Positions 50,406 through 58,383 of a DNA stretch of 64,000 bases are shown here, piece by piece. The DNA is taken from NCBI GenBank assembly GCA_041748655.1, contig JBGTCV010000095.1, forward strand, positions 15,619 to 79,618. The letters run 5' to 3'. The translations under genes and the position numbers were made by a program. The notes under the pieces were generated by a model. That model searched no databases and was not told where the DNA came from. It saw only the letters and a list, made by a program, of their open reading frames with translations. The DNA is from Leptofilum sp041748655 (GTDB taxonomy: Bacteria; Chloroflexota; Anaerolineae; Promineifilales; Promineifilaceae). How positions within the stretch are numbered: position 1 is the stretch's first letter; each line of letters begins with the position of its first letter.

Positions 50406-51257
50406 TTATTTTTGGAACAGGGTAAGCACAAAATCAACGTCCAGTTTGAGCTGGGCCAGCGCCATGATTTTCTCTCTGGTACTTTGCGATGCGTTCCAGG
50501 AGTATGGCGTCATCACAAATAAATTCACGATCTCCTCGTTTTGCATCTCTCGCGTATATTGAACGCGGTCACTTTGTATCCGTTGAAAGCCGGGCAAGGC
50601 ATCATCTGGCATCTCATGCTTTTGGGGAGTTTCGTAAATTTTCTGCCTTAAACTAAACAGGTGATTGGGGCCAGGGGTAATAACCAAAATACGGCCGTCT
50701 CCCCGCAAAACCCGCCCAAACTCTTCCTGGCTGAAGGGTGCCATAATATTCAGAATAAAATTCAGAGAATCCGGCAAGACCGGTAAATCGTAACTGCTGG
50801 CAACGGCCCAGTTCGCGGATTTGTCTTGCCTGGCGGCCGCCTTGATGGCAAATTTGGAAATATCAACGCCCCAGAGGGAATACGGCCGTTCTCCCATCCT
50901 CAAAAAAGCGCCCAACCGGTGCAAAAAATACCCTTCTCCACAGCCAGAATCCAGTAAATTGAATCGACTTTCTCTCCCTTGCTCGGCCAAAAAGGTGGCC
51001 ACCACCTGGTTAATTGCGTCGGAGAGCGGTTCATACAGCCCTGTGGCAAAAAATTGGCGTCGATGGCTGATCATCTTTTGGTTATCGCCCGGCTCCTGGG
51101 AGCGCTTTTGGTTGGCCAGCAGCAGATTCACGTACCCTTCCCTGGCGATGTCGTAGGTGTGGCGGTTGATACATTTTAGGGAACGGCCGTCTGCCGTCAG
51201 CGGTTCGCGGCAAACGGGGCAGCTGTAAATGAATTGTTCGTTATCGTGATCTAGCAA
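50406..51257 (-). CDS. rlmA: 23S rRNA (guanine-N1)-methyltransferase, RlmA family
   Basis: A 283-residue SAM-dependent methyltransferase that modifies a guanine in domain III of 23S rRNA (G745/G748 region). The zinc site is C13, C16, C29 and H33 (SCPVCREPL and KCINRHTYD), and the SAM motif is LLDSGCGEGYFLHRL. Further family segments are SHRRQFFATGLYEPL, GVDISKFAIKAAAR, FNLL and VITPGPNHL. I choose TTG 51257 because GGAG lies just before it; a TTG at 51344 would add 29 residues without a ribosome-binding site or similarity. Confidence 0.85.
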   Translation of the reverse strand: MLDHDNEQFIYSCPVCREPLTADGRSLKCINRHTYDIAREGYVNLLLANQKRSQEPGDNQKMISHRRQFFATGLYEPLSDAINQVVATFLAEQGRESRFNLLDSGCGEGYFLHRLGAFLRMGERPYSLWGVDISKFAIKAAARQDKSANWAVASSYDLPVLPDSLNFILNIMAPFSQEEFGRVLRGDGRILVITPGPNHLFSLRQKIYETPQKHEMPDDALPGFQRIQSDRVQYTREMQNEEIVNLFVMTPYSWNASQSTREKIMALAQLKLDVDFVLTLFQK

Positions 51258-51391
51258 GGGGGACTCCGTTTTCAAAAAGCATTTGTCTACAGCAGGCGCC
51301 GAAAAAGATAAAGCGATTCTAACAAGTCGCCAGGAGAGCAACAAATTAAGGGAACAAGAGAGAAAAATACCTTTTCACAAAAGATTTCCTC

Positions 51392-51420
51392 TTGACTAAC
51401 ATACGATAATCGTTTATTAT
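51392..51420 (+). promoter_or_regulatory. Sigma70-type promoter with internal palindromic operator, probably leaderless
   Basis: TTGACT (51392-51397), a 17-bp spacer and TATTAT (51415-51420) form a near-consensus promoter. The spacer holds the palindrome ACGAT-A-ATCGT (51403-51413). The expected transcription start falls on the A of the ATG at 51427 and no ribosome-binding site is present, so the transcript is probably leaderless. Confidence 0.7.
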
Positions 51421-51426
51421 TTCCCT

Positions 51427-51627
51427 ATGAAACAAATCAGCATTCAAATTACCGATGAAACTGCCCGGCAAATTGCGGCTCTGGCAGAACAGTGGGGCCT
51501 ACCTGTGCAGCGGCACAACACCCCCGTTATCGAACGAGCCATTGCCACCCTCTTCATGCTGGAAATTGGGTATGAAGAATACAGTAAACGCCTGGAAGCA
51601 ATGGGCGCAGTCAAGGAGTTATTATGA
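51427..51627 (+). CDS. Small ribbon-helix-helix-like protein
   Basis: A 66-residue protein with an opening beta strand MKQISIQITDETARQIAAL, a pattern common in CopG/MetJ-type ribbon-helix-helix proteins, then two helices. It probably dimerises and may bind the palindrome within its own promoter. Its stop overlaps the start of the next gene (ATGA), the layout of antitoxin-toxin pairs, but the partner is not a known toxin. DNA binding is inferred. Confidence 0.65.
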   Translation: MKQISIQITDETARQIAALAEQWGLPVQRHNTPVIERAIATLFMLEIGYEEYSKRLEAMGAVKELL

Positions 51628-51959
51628 TGTCAACCGCAACCAAGTTTGAGCAGCAGCTGCCAGAGTTAATGCGCCACCTGGAGGTCACGCTTCGCTCTGG
51701 CTACAACATTCGCCAATCCTTTGCCATTATGGCGCAGGATTTGCCCCAGCCAATCGCTGCCGAGGTCCAAACTATCTCCGAGGCGTTGGAAAGCGAGTCC
51801 CCGCTTTTGCCCACCCTGGACAGCTGGGTACGGCGCTCCCCCAGCCCTGATCTCGACCTGCTGGTTGCCGCCATCAAGGTCCAGTTGGAAGTAGGCGGCA
51901 ATCTGGCCGACAAGCTGAAATTTTTGCAGCAGCTCCTGGCACAGCGGCAGTTGAGATAG
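51624..51959 (+). CDS. Solitary T2SSF (TadB/TadC/GspF-like) domain without membrane helices
   Basis: A 111-residue protein. The order HLEVTLRSGYNIRQSFAIMAQ, DLPQPIAAEVQTISEALESE, DLDLLVAAIKVQLEVGGNLA and then DKLKFLQQLL matches the cytoplasmic four-helix T2SSF domain found in TadB and TadC of pilus machines (RAGYSL.QAL, DLDLLV.AL..Q.EVGGNLAE.L). Flanking membrane helices and all other Tad genes are missing. AAGGAG at 51613 serves ATG 51624 or 51627. The coupling to an RHH-like gene suggests a two-gene unit; alternatively it is a fragment of a lost pilus locus. Confidence 0.7.
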   Translation: MMSTATKFEQQLPELMRHLEVTLRSGYNIRQSFAIMAQDLPQPIAAEVQTISEALESESPLLPTLDSWVRRSPSPDLDLLVAAIKVQLEVGGNLADKLKFLQQLLAQRQLR

Positions 51960-52034
51960 CTTTCCTGACGGCGTCTGTGACTTTAGCCAACCGGATGTGA
52001 GGCTTCCACCAGGTTGGTAACCTGATCTAAAAAA

Positions 52035-52071
52035 GGTGGCAGCTGCGATTAATTTTGCAGTTGTCACCTTT
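52035..52071. terminator. 12-bp hairpin with U-rich tails on both sides
   Basis: GGTGGCAGCTGC faces GCAGTTGTCACC (two G-U pairs) over a 10-nt loop, with A6 before and TTTCT after, so it could end transcripts on both strands. The rest of 51960-52318 holds a GTGAGAAGT repeat (52125-52180) and an unassigned hairpin CTGCA/TGCAG at about 52259-52282. Confidence 0.6.
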
Positions 52072-52318
52072 CTCGATACGGCCACATTTTAACACACTCC
52101 GCAAACATCTTTCTCCTAACAATTCACAGAAGTGAGAAGTGAGAAGTGGCGTGGGTCATTTTTTCTTCTCACTTTTGCTTTTTTTGGTAAGTGGGCTTAC
52201 GGTTTCTTTTTCTCTTGTTGGTAAAATCGGCGCAGATGTTCACCTTTAAATGTTTTGACTGCAGCGGCTTCTTGCCGTGCAGTTTTCATCATACCATTTC
52301 TATAAAAAGGACAAGAGA

Positions 52319-52891
52319 ATGTTGGATTTTACGGCCGTTCGTAACAAAGAGATGACCTACGCTGAATGGGTCGCCGATTTAACCGTTGCTGACTTACATG
52401 ATTTGACGAATGAGGTCGTTGATTATCAACTGGGTTTGTTGGCAGACTGCACGGATGCGGATGTGGTATTTGTCCCGCAAGATCCCAATGCAGATGATCC
52501 ATATGCCGAAGATGAGGCGGAGCGGGATTTGGCCTGGACGCTGGGACATCTGATTGTGCACGTCACCGCATCATCTGAAGAGAGTGCGGCGCTGGCGGCA
52601 GAGATGGCGCGTGGCGTGGTGCGCGACGGCCGTTCCCGCAGTGAAGTGCCGTGGGAAACGGTCACCACCATCGCCCAGTGCCGCCATCGGCTGGAAGAAA
52701 GCCGCCGGATGCGCCTGGCCAGCCTGGAAATGTGGCCCAATGAGCCGCACCTGGACAACGTGAAAATGGGGGAACGGGTGGGTAAGATTGATGCTTACGT
52801 CCGCTTCATTTTTGGCCTCAGCCATGATCAGGGGCATCTGGCCCAGATTGAGAACGTGATTGCCCAGGCCAAAACGGCCCGCGGCGCGTAA
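52319..52891 (+). CDS. DinB-superfamily protein
   Basis: A 190-residue four-helix bundle of the DinB/YfiT group. The putative metal-binding histidines lie in TLGHLIVHVTASSEE near 82-96 and in the late SHDQGHLAQIENVI near 168-181. Members include thiol transferases and many proteins of unknown role. AAGGACAAGAGA precedes ATG 52319; a frame open from 52277 has no such site. No linked genes suggest its function. Confidence 0.82.
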   Translation: MLDFTAVRNKEMTYAEWVADLTVADLHDLTNEVVDYQLGLLADCTDADVVFVPQDPNADDPYAEDEAERDLAWTLGHLIVHVTASSEESAALAAEMARGVVRDGRSRSEVPWETVTTIAQCRHRLEESRRMRLASLEMWPNEPHLDNVKMGERVGKIDAYVRFIFGLSHDQGHLAQIENVIAQAKTARGA

Positions 52892-52916
52892 TTGGGTAAT
52901 TTGCTGAGGGTTGGCG

Positions 52917-53290
52917 GCTTTCGTTCAGAATGACAATACAAGTTCTTTTGTCATGCTGAGGTCCTCCGAAGCATCCCGCCCGCTTGTTAATCAGCGATGC
53001 ATTGTTTTAGCCCAAGGCGTTGGATATGGGTTCCTTGCGGGATTCTTCACTTCGTTCAGAATGACAATTGAAGGTTAGTTGTCATGCTGAGAGCCTGTGC
53101 TGAGGCTGCCGAAGCATCCTCCGAAGCATCCTGCCCGCTTGTTAATCAGCGATGCGCTGTTTTAGCCCAAGGTGCTTGCGATGGGTTCCTTGCGGGATTC
53201 TTCACTTTGTTCAGAATGACAATTGAAGGTTAGTTGTCATGCTGAGAGCCTGTGCTGAGGCTGCCGAAGCATCCTCCGAAGCATCCCATC
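52917..53290. repeat. Tandem repeats with TTCAGAATGACAATTGAAGG words
   Basis: The whole 416-bp gap between the DinB-like and HD genes is three copies of a long unit starting at about 52924, 53055 and 53210 (131 and 155 bp apart), each holding TTCAGAATGACAAT, the complement TTGTCATGCTGAG, CCGAAGCATCC and CGGGATTCTTCAC. No coding capacity seen. Confidence 0.8.
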
Positions 53291-53308
53291 CGGTGGTGAA
53301 TAGTTCCT

Positions 53309-53947
53309 ATGATGTCACGTTGGTTTGATTTGGCCCGGAGTTTGGGGATTGGCGAGGCGGCCGCCGAAGAAATCTGGCGGGGGCTGGCGGCGGGGTATGG
53401 GGCGGACGGCCGTTTCTACCACAACCTCGCCCACATCCAGCACGCTTTAGACATTGCTGATCAATTGCAAGAAGTGGCTGCGGATTTTACGGCCGTTCAG
53501 CTGGCCATCTGGTTTCATGACGTGGTGTACGATCCGCGCCGCAGCGACAATGAGGCCCAGAGCGCCGCCTTCGCGGAGCGCGTGCTGCGTCCGCTGGGCA
53601 TGCCGGACGAAACGTTGACCACCGTAACCAACCTCATTTTAGCGACGAAAAGCCATGAAACTGCCGTACCCGACCCTAACGTGTTTGTCATCCTGGATGC
53701 CGATCTGGCGATTTTGGGCGAAACGGCGGCGCGATACGATGCCTACGCCCGGGCCATCCGGCAGGAGTACGGCTTTGTGCCGGAAGCGGCGTATGTGGTG
53801 GGGCGAACGGCCGTCTTGCAAAACTTCCTGGCGCGTTCACCGTTTTATTTTACGGAGAAGATGCGGGTGTGGGGGGATACGGCCGTTTACGAGAATTTGA
53901 GGCGCGAGCTGGCAGAATTACAAAAGCGGAACACAGAGGGGCACTGA
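53309..53947 (+). CDS. HD-domain metal-dependent phosphohydrolase-like protein
   Basis: A 212-residue HD-superfamily protein. The metal ligands are visible in FYHNLAHIQHALDIAD near 36-51, the HD pair in AIWFHDVVYDPRRSDNE near 66-82 and the late aspartate in VILDADLAILG near 126-136. Relatives include predicted phosphohydrolases of unknown substrate. Two ATGs start the frame at 53309 and 53312. The final residues NTEGH come from the CACAGAG repeat, which also supplies the stop. Confidence 0.82.
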   Translation: MMSRWFDLARSLGIGEAAAEEIWRGLAAGYGADGRFYHNLAHIQHALDIADQLQEVAADFTAVQLAIWFHDVVYDPRRSDNEAQSAAFAERVLRPLGMPDETLTTVTNLILATKSHETAVPDPNVFVILDADLAILGETAARYDAYARAIRQEYGFVPEAAYVVGRTAVLQNFLARSPFYFTEKMRVWGDTAVYENLRRELAELQKRNTEGH

Positions 53948-54036
53948 GAACCACAGAGTTGCACAGAGGCTCAAGAAATTCTCTGTGTAACTCTGTGTCA
54001 TCTCTGTGAAACTCTGTGTTCCAAAAAATTCCCAAA
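53935..54036. repeat. CACAGAG-family palindromic element
   Basis: ACACAGAGGGGCACTGAGAACCACAGAGTTGCACAGAG faces CTCTGTGTAACTCTGTGTCATCTCTGTGAAACTCTGTG. It begins within the HD gene and ends six bases from the convergent soxD stop. Confidence 0.8.
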
Positions 54037-54041
54037 ATTGT

Positions 54042-54284
54042 TTAACTTTCAGTTAGCACTTCATCCGTGCGGGTGTCGCGGGTGAGCGTGACCCAGCGGC
54101 GGCAGCCGTAGGTGTGGAACCACGCTTCACGCTGCGGTCCTTCTGGGTTGTTGTGCATGAAGGCCCGGTCCAGGTCGCGCTCATCCGGATCGGTGATTTG
54201 CTCCGGCACGGCCAGGATTTCGCCAAAAACAAACTCTTCAAGCGGCCGTTTGCCGCAGTGTGGGCAGGGGATTTGGATGCTCAT
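54042..54284 (-). CDS. soxD: Sarcosine oxidase delta subunit
   Basis: An 80-residue zinc-binding subunit of heterotetrameric sarcosine oxidase. It opens with IPCPHCGKRPLEEF, the zinc knuckle, and continues with the conserved REAWFHTYGCRRWVTLTRDT, typical of the family. AAGGA lies at the right distance before ATG 54284. It is last in the A-G-B-D order, separated from soxB by a GTAATCAGT repeat. Confidence 0.92.
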   Translation of the reverse strand: MSIQIPCPHCGKRPLEEFVFGEILAVPEQITDPDERDLDRAFMHNNPEGPQREAWFHTYGCRRWVTLTRDTRTDEVLTES

Positions 54285-54298
54285 GTTTTTTCCTTTGT

Positions 54299-54367
54299 TC
54301 GGTAATCGGTAATCAGTATTCAGTAATCAGTTAACTGACCTACTGATTACTGACCTATTGACCTACT
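54299..54367. repeat. GTAATCAGTATTCAGTAATCAGT palindromic element
   Basis: GGTAATCGGTAATCAGTATTCAGTAATCAGTTAACTG faces CTACTGATTACTGACCTATTGACC. It fills the soxB-soxD gap. Confidence 0.7.
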
Positions 54368-54368
54368 G

Positions 54369-55577
54369 CTAATGCGTCCCCGCCGACCCCCGGTCCGCCT
54401 TCGTGCGGTCGTGGGCGAAGCGGTTTAGCGAGAACGGGGCGATCAGGTCTGGCGTTTGGCCGGTGGCGATGAGCTGGGCCATCTGCTCACCGCCTGCCGG
54501 GATCGCTTTGAAGCCCCAGGTGCCCCAGCCGGTGGTGATGACAAAGCCATCCACCCCCGTGAAGCCCATGATGGGCGAATAATCCGGGCTCATGTCGCAG
54601 ACGCCGGTCCATTGGCGCAGCACGCGCAGGTTGCGCATGAAGGGCAGCAGCGTGACGGCGCGATGGGAGCAGGTCTGCAAGAAATGATGTCCTGAACGGT
54701 ACGAATAGCTCGGCTGGCGGTCGATCTCGGCCCCAACCAGCATCTCGCCCCGCGCCGTTTGCGAGACGTAAAAGAGCAGGCTGGTGGAGGCGACGATGGG
54801 ATGGAATTTCTGCTCGTAATGGTTGGTGACAAACGCTTGCAGCGGATGGGTGCGGATGGGCAGGCGCAGTCCGGCCAGCGCCGCCAGCCCAGTGACGTGG
54901 CCGCCCACGGCGCTCATCACCACGTTGGCGTGCATCGGGCCAGCGGTCGTTTCCACGCCGATGACGCGGCTGCCGGATTTGATGAGGTTGGTAACGGCCG
55001 TATTCTGATGCACATGCACCCCACGATTCATCGCTCCTTCGGCCAGCGCCCAGACAACCCGGTCGTGCCGGGCTGTGGCCGCTTCCGGATGGTACGAGCC
55101 GCCCATCACCGGCCAGACGCCGCCGCCGGTCAGATCGACCTCCGGGCAAATTTCCTGAATTTGCCGGGGGGTGACGTACTCCGTTTTGGCGCCAAAAGCA
55201 GTGTTGATTTCAGCGCGGGCGGTTTCCTGGCGAACGGCCGCTTCGCTGTGCGCCATCCACAAAATTCCCTTTTGGGCGTGCATCATCCAGCGGCCCGTTT
55301 CCTGCTCCAGCGTCTGGTACAGCTCCAGACTGCGCTGGTAGAAGCGCACCGCCTCCGGGATGCCGTAGTTGGCCCGGATAACGGTGGTGTTGCGGCCCGA
55401 ATTGCCGCCGCCGATATATTTGCGCTCCAGCACGGCGACGTTGGTGATGTTGTGCCGCGTCGCCAGATAATAGGCCGTCGCCAGCCCATGCCCGCCGCCA
55501 CCGATGATGATCACATCGTAATTTTTCTTCGGCTCGACCCATTTGAAGTTGACTTGTTTTTCCTGAAATTCGTTCAT
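54369..55577 (-). CDS. soxB: Sarcosine oxidase beta subunit
   Basis: A 402-residue flavoprotein that oxidises the methyl-amine substrate sarcosine. The FAD-binding loop is DVIIIGGGGHGLATAYYLA (21-39), followed by VAVLERKYIGGGNSGRN. H171 in TARHDRVVWA matches the histidine that covalently holds FMN in the SoxB family. The C-terminal PDYSPIMGFTGVDGFVITTGWGTWG region is typical. ATG 55577 starts MNEFQEKQ; the longer frame upstream is a translated GTGATAAGT repeat. Part of the tetramer with SoxA, SoxG and SoxD, releasing glycine, 5,10-methylene-THF and H2O2. Confidence 0.93.
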   Translation of the reverse strand: MNEFQEKQVNFKWVEPKKNYDVIIIGGGGHGLATAYYLATRHNITNVAVLERKYIGGGNSGRNTTVIRANYGIPEAVRFYQRSLELYQTLEQETGRWMMHAQKGILWMAHSEAAVRQETARAEINTAFGAKTEYVTPRQIQEICPEVDLTGGGVWPVMGGSYHPEAATARHDRVVWALAEGAMNRGVHVHQNTAVTNLIKSGSRVIGVETTAGPMHANVVMSAVGGHVTGLAALAGLRLPIRTHPLQAFVTNHYEQKFHPIVASTSLLFYVSQTARGEMLVGAEIDRQPSYSYRSGHHFLQTCSHRAVTLLPFMRNLRVLRQWTGVCDMSPDYSPIMGFTGVDGFVITTGWGTWGFKAIPAGGEQMAQLIATGQTPDLIAPFSLNRFAHDRTKADRGSAGTH

Positions 55578-55582
55578 TTTTT

Positions 55583-55650
55583 TTAGTGATAAGTGATAAG
55601 TGAAAAGTAAAAAGTAGCCCACTTTTCACTTTTCACTTTTTACTTTTCAC
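55583..55650. repeat. GTGATAAGTGAAAAGT palindromic element
   Basis: AGTGATAAGTGATAAGTGAAAAGT faces ACTTTTCACTTTTCACTTTTTAC; lies between soxB start and soxG stop. Confidence 0.75.
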
Positions 55651-56042
55651 TCCTCCATCCTCTCGGCAAAATCGGCCGCATACGGGGCGGGGACGATGAA
55701 CAACACCTGGTCCTCTTCCAGCCACAGCTTGGTGGGGATACCTGCCACGGCTCCCTGGGCAAAGGCGGGACGGCCGTTCGGGACTTCCCAGGCACAATTC
55801 TGCGCCAAAAACTCAGCCGCTTCCGCTGCATCCAGCCACGTCCCGGCAAAACCACCCTCGCTGATGACGATGGCGTGCGGGTCGTGGGCCAGAATAACGG
55901 ATTCATCCTGCAGCGGCGGGGTGACAAACAGCTCGTCGGCGGCAAAGCGCAGCGCCAGGGAGCTTTGCGGGAAGTCGGCACTGTCTAGCACGGCGGGTTT
56001 AGCGACGATGCGCGTCGCGGCGATGCGTTTAAGCACGGGCAC
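55647..56042 (-). CDS. soxG: Sarcosine oxidase gamma subunit-like protein
   Basis: A 131-residue protein in the SoxG position. The pattern GTWLDAAEAAEFLAQNCAWE and the length are shorter than most SoxG proteins (about 200 residues), and similarity is weak, so the call rests mainly on context. It starts at GTG 56042, 14 bp inside the end of soxA, indicating coupled translation with the alpha subunit. SoxG is thought to help fold or stabilise the tetramer. The final residues ERMEE lie at the edge of the repeat that follows. Confidence 0.7.
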   Translation of the reverse strand: MPVLKRIAATRIVAKPAVLDSADFPQSSLALRFAADELFVTPPLQDESVILAHDPHAIVISEGGFAGTWLDAAEAAEFLAQNCAWEVPNGRPAFAQGAVAGIPTKLWLEEDQVLFIVPAPYAADFAERMEE

Positions 56043-58230
56043 GGCTGGCCTCCTTATCGTAAAACGGTAATGGGACGCGGCGGGCGGAACGGCCGTCTAT
56101 CGTCACTTCTTCGGGCAAAACACCGTCAAAATAATAGAGCCAGCCCAGCATGACGGCTTTGTTCAGCACGGGCGACCAGGCGCTGGAGGTGATATGCCCG
56201 GCAAACTGGCCATCGTGCCAGATGACCGCGCCTTCGATGGGGGCGGGGCCATCTGGTATCTCCAGGCCGACCAGCAGCCTGTCCAGCGGAATCTGGTTGG
56301 TGCGGCTGACGGCGTGGCGCCCCATAAAGTCGGGCCTGTCCAGCCGCACGGCCCATTCGTGCTGAATGCGGCGCGGCGTCGAGTCGAAATCGGTGTCCTG
56401 CCCGACGAGAATGTGCCCTTTTTCCAGCCGCAGCCGGACCAGCGCTTCCAGGCCATGCGGCCGTATGCCCAACTCCTGCCCCAGTTTCATGAGCGCCCGC
56501 CACAGCGCAACTGAGTGTTCGGCGGGATGGTGCAGCTCGTAGGAGAGCTCGCCGGTGAAGCTGAGGCGGAAGACGTGGCAGGGCACGCTCGCCACGGTGG
56601 CTCGCAGGTGGCCCAGCCAGCCCGGCGGATCGTCCAGCCCGGCTTTGGCCAGCAGCTTTTTGGCCAGCGGCCCCGTCACGTTGATCGCGCCCAGGCTCAT
56701 CGTCTGGTGCAAAATGTGCACGTCCATGCCCCAACTGGCGGCCCAGTCGCGCAGCCACATCTCGGCATGGCTGACGCCGCCGCTGGTGAAGGTGAGCGTG
56801 TAGCGCGTGTCGCTCTCTTTGCAGATGAGGCCGTCGTCGAAGACGTAGCCCCGTTCATTGAGCAGAAGGACGTAGCGGGAACGGCCGTCTTTTATCGTAG
56901 GCACCTGGGTGGGGTACAGCCGCTCCAAAAATTCCAGCGCGTCGGGGCCGGAGACGATCATCTTGCCCAGCGTGCTCACGTCCATGATGGAAACGGCTTC
57001 GCGCACGGCCCAATATTCGCCGTCGGGATCGCCATAGGTCCAGGGCCGCCACCAGCCGCCGCTGCGCTCCATCTGCGCCCCCAGGCGGCGGTGTTCCCCG
57101 TCCAGCGCGGTGCGGGCGGTGGCGTGGTGGTGCGCCCCGGCGGCGATTTCACCCATGGTCAGCTGCCGGGTGACCGGCCGGGCGGTGAACGATGGCTGGA
57201 GCACCTTGCCTTTTTCTAGCAAAAAGCTGCGCAGGTAGGGCAGGCAAACCGAGCCCTGGCAGGTGCCGGTTCCGGCCAGCGTAGCCCGCTTGACGAGCTC
57301 CATCTCGTGGAAACCCTGCTGCCAGACGGCCTCTAAATCGGCCACGGAGACACCTTCGCAGGGGCAGACGAGCCCTTCTTTGGGGCAGGCGGGGATGTCT
57401 GATTCGCGGGCGGCATCGCCCACGGCGCGCACGGGCAGATCGTGCCCCATGCGGAAGAGGGCATTGCGCGGGTGGAGGCCCAGGCCGAGAACGGCCGTAT
57501 CGCAGCCATACCTATGCTCCTGTCCATCTTCGGTTTGCATGATGACGGTGTGGAGACGGCCGTTTTCCCCCTCAAAACGGATCAGTTCACCCTCCGCCAG
57601 TTCGTAGTCCAGGCCGCTGGGCGGTGTGCCAAATGCCACGACGCGCCCCAAATCGAGGCCGGCCTGGGCCAGCTTTTCCGCCGCCCGGCTGGTGAGCAGC
57701 CCGGCCAGCTCAGAGCCCGGCACGATGGGCAAAATTTCCGCCGCACCGGTGGCCACGATGACCTCGTCGTGGGCGTGGATGTGCCACATTTCGGCATCGG
57801 TGCGGGCCACCACCAGTGGGCCGGGGTAGATGCCAATCGCCTCCTGGCCCTGGGCCGCGTCCAGGACAACGACCTGTTTGCCCTGCGCCTCGGCTTCGGC
57901 AGCGGCCGCTTGCCCCGATTCGCCCGCACCGACCACGACCACGTCGCAAAAGAGGTTGCGCGCGGGCACGGCGGGCATGACACGATCTTCGGCGGGCAGG
58001 GGCGGGTACTTTTGCAAATGGTGGCGCTGGACCACCGTGCCCGGTTTGGCCGCCGTCTGGCAGGTGCGCACGTAGCTGACGCCATCGGCGGTGGCCAGGC
58101 AGTTGTGGCAGTCGCCGCCCAGGCAGAGGCAGCCGCCGCCGGTGGGCTGAATCCCGGCGCGCAGCAGGGCGATGAGCAGAGAGTCACCGGGTTCGTAGGG
58201 ATACGGCCGTCCATCAACAATCAGTCGCAT
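56029..58230 (-). CDS. soxA: Sarcosine oxidase alpha subunit, compact form with two 2Fe-2S motifs
   Basis: A 733-residue alpha subunit, shorter than the usual 950-1000. Residues 1-85 form a ferredoxin-like domain with C34, C36, C41, C44 and C57. A NAD(P)-binding domain follows (VVVVGAGESGQAAAAEA near 96-112), then a BFD-like segment with CPCEGVSVADLE and GTCQGSVCLPYL that could hold a second 2Fe-2S cluster, and from about 390 the GcvT-like tetrahydrofolate domain (SIMDVSTLGKMIVSGPDALEFL, SFTGELSYELHHP). About 200 residues of the usual N-terminal dinucleotide domain are missing. GAAGGA precedes ATG 58230. A second copy of the first 28 codons lies upstream at 59485-59574. Confidence 0.9.
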   Translation of the reverse strand: MRLIVDGRPYPYEPGDSLLIALLRAGIQPTGGGCLCLGGDCHNCLATADGVSYVRTCQTAAKPGTVVQRHHLQKYPPLPAEDRVMPAVPARNLFCDVVVVGAGESGQAAAAEAEAQGKQVVVLDAAQGQEAIGIYPGPLVVARTDAEMWHIHAHDEVIVATGAAEILPIVPGSELAGLLTSRAAEKLAQAGLDLGRVVAFGTPPSGLDYELAEGELIRFEGENGRLHTVIMQTEDGQEHRYGCDTAVLGLGLHPRNALFRMGHDLPVRAVGDAARESDIPACPKEGLVCPCEGVSVADLEAVWQQGFHEMELVKRATLAGTGTCQGSVCLPYLRSFLLEKGKVLQPSFTARPVTRQLTMGEIAAGAHHHATARTALDGEHRRLGAQMERSGGWWRPWTYGDPDGEYWAVREAVSIMDVSTLGKMIVSGPDALEFLERLYPTQVPTIKDGRSRYVLLLNERGYVFDDGLICKESDTRYTLTFTSGGVSHAEMWLRDWAASWGMDVHILHQTMSLGAINVTGPLAKKLLAKAGLDDPPGWLGHLRATVASVPCHVFRLSFTGELSYELHHPAEHSVALWRALMKLGQELGIRPHGLEALVRLRLEKGHILVGQDTDFDSTPRRIQHEWAVRLDRPDFMGRHAVSRTNQIPLDRLLVGLEIPDGPAPIEGAVIWHDGQFAGHITSSAWSPVLNKAVMLGWLYYFDGVLPEEVTIDGRSARRVPLPFYDKEASRARA

Positions 58231-58383
58231 AGGGGTGTTCCTTCAGGATTGGTTGGGTTTATGAATTGCGGCGTATGTTACCACTTTTGCTGGGAGGGGA
58301 CGATGGTTTTTTTGAGGGGAAGCAGGGGTTTTCAGTAGTCGCGATTTTTGGACGCGGACCAGCGCGGATGGCGCGGAATGTTG

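Noticed and set aside
52917..53290. CRISPR array
   Set aside because: The units are 131-155 bp with internal inverted words and no short repeat-spacer pattern or cas genes.
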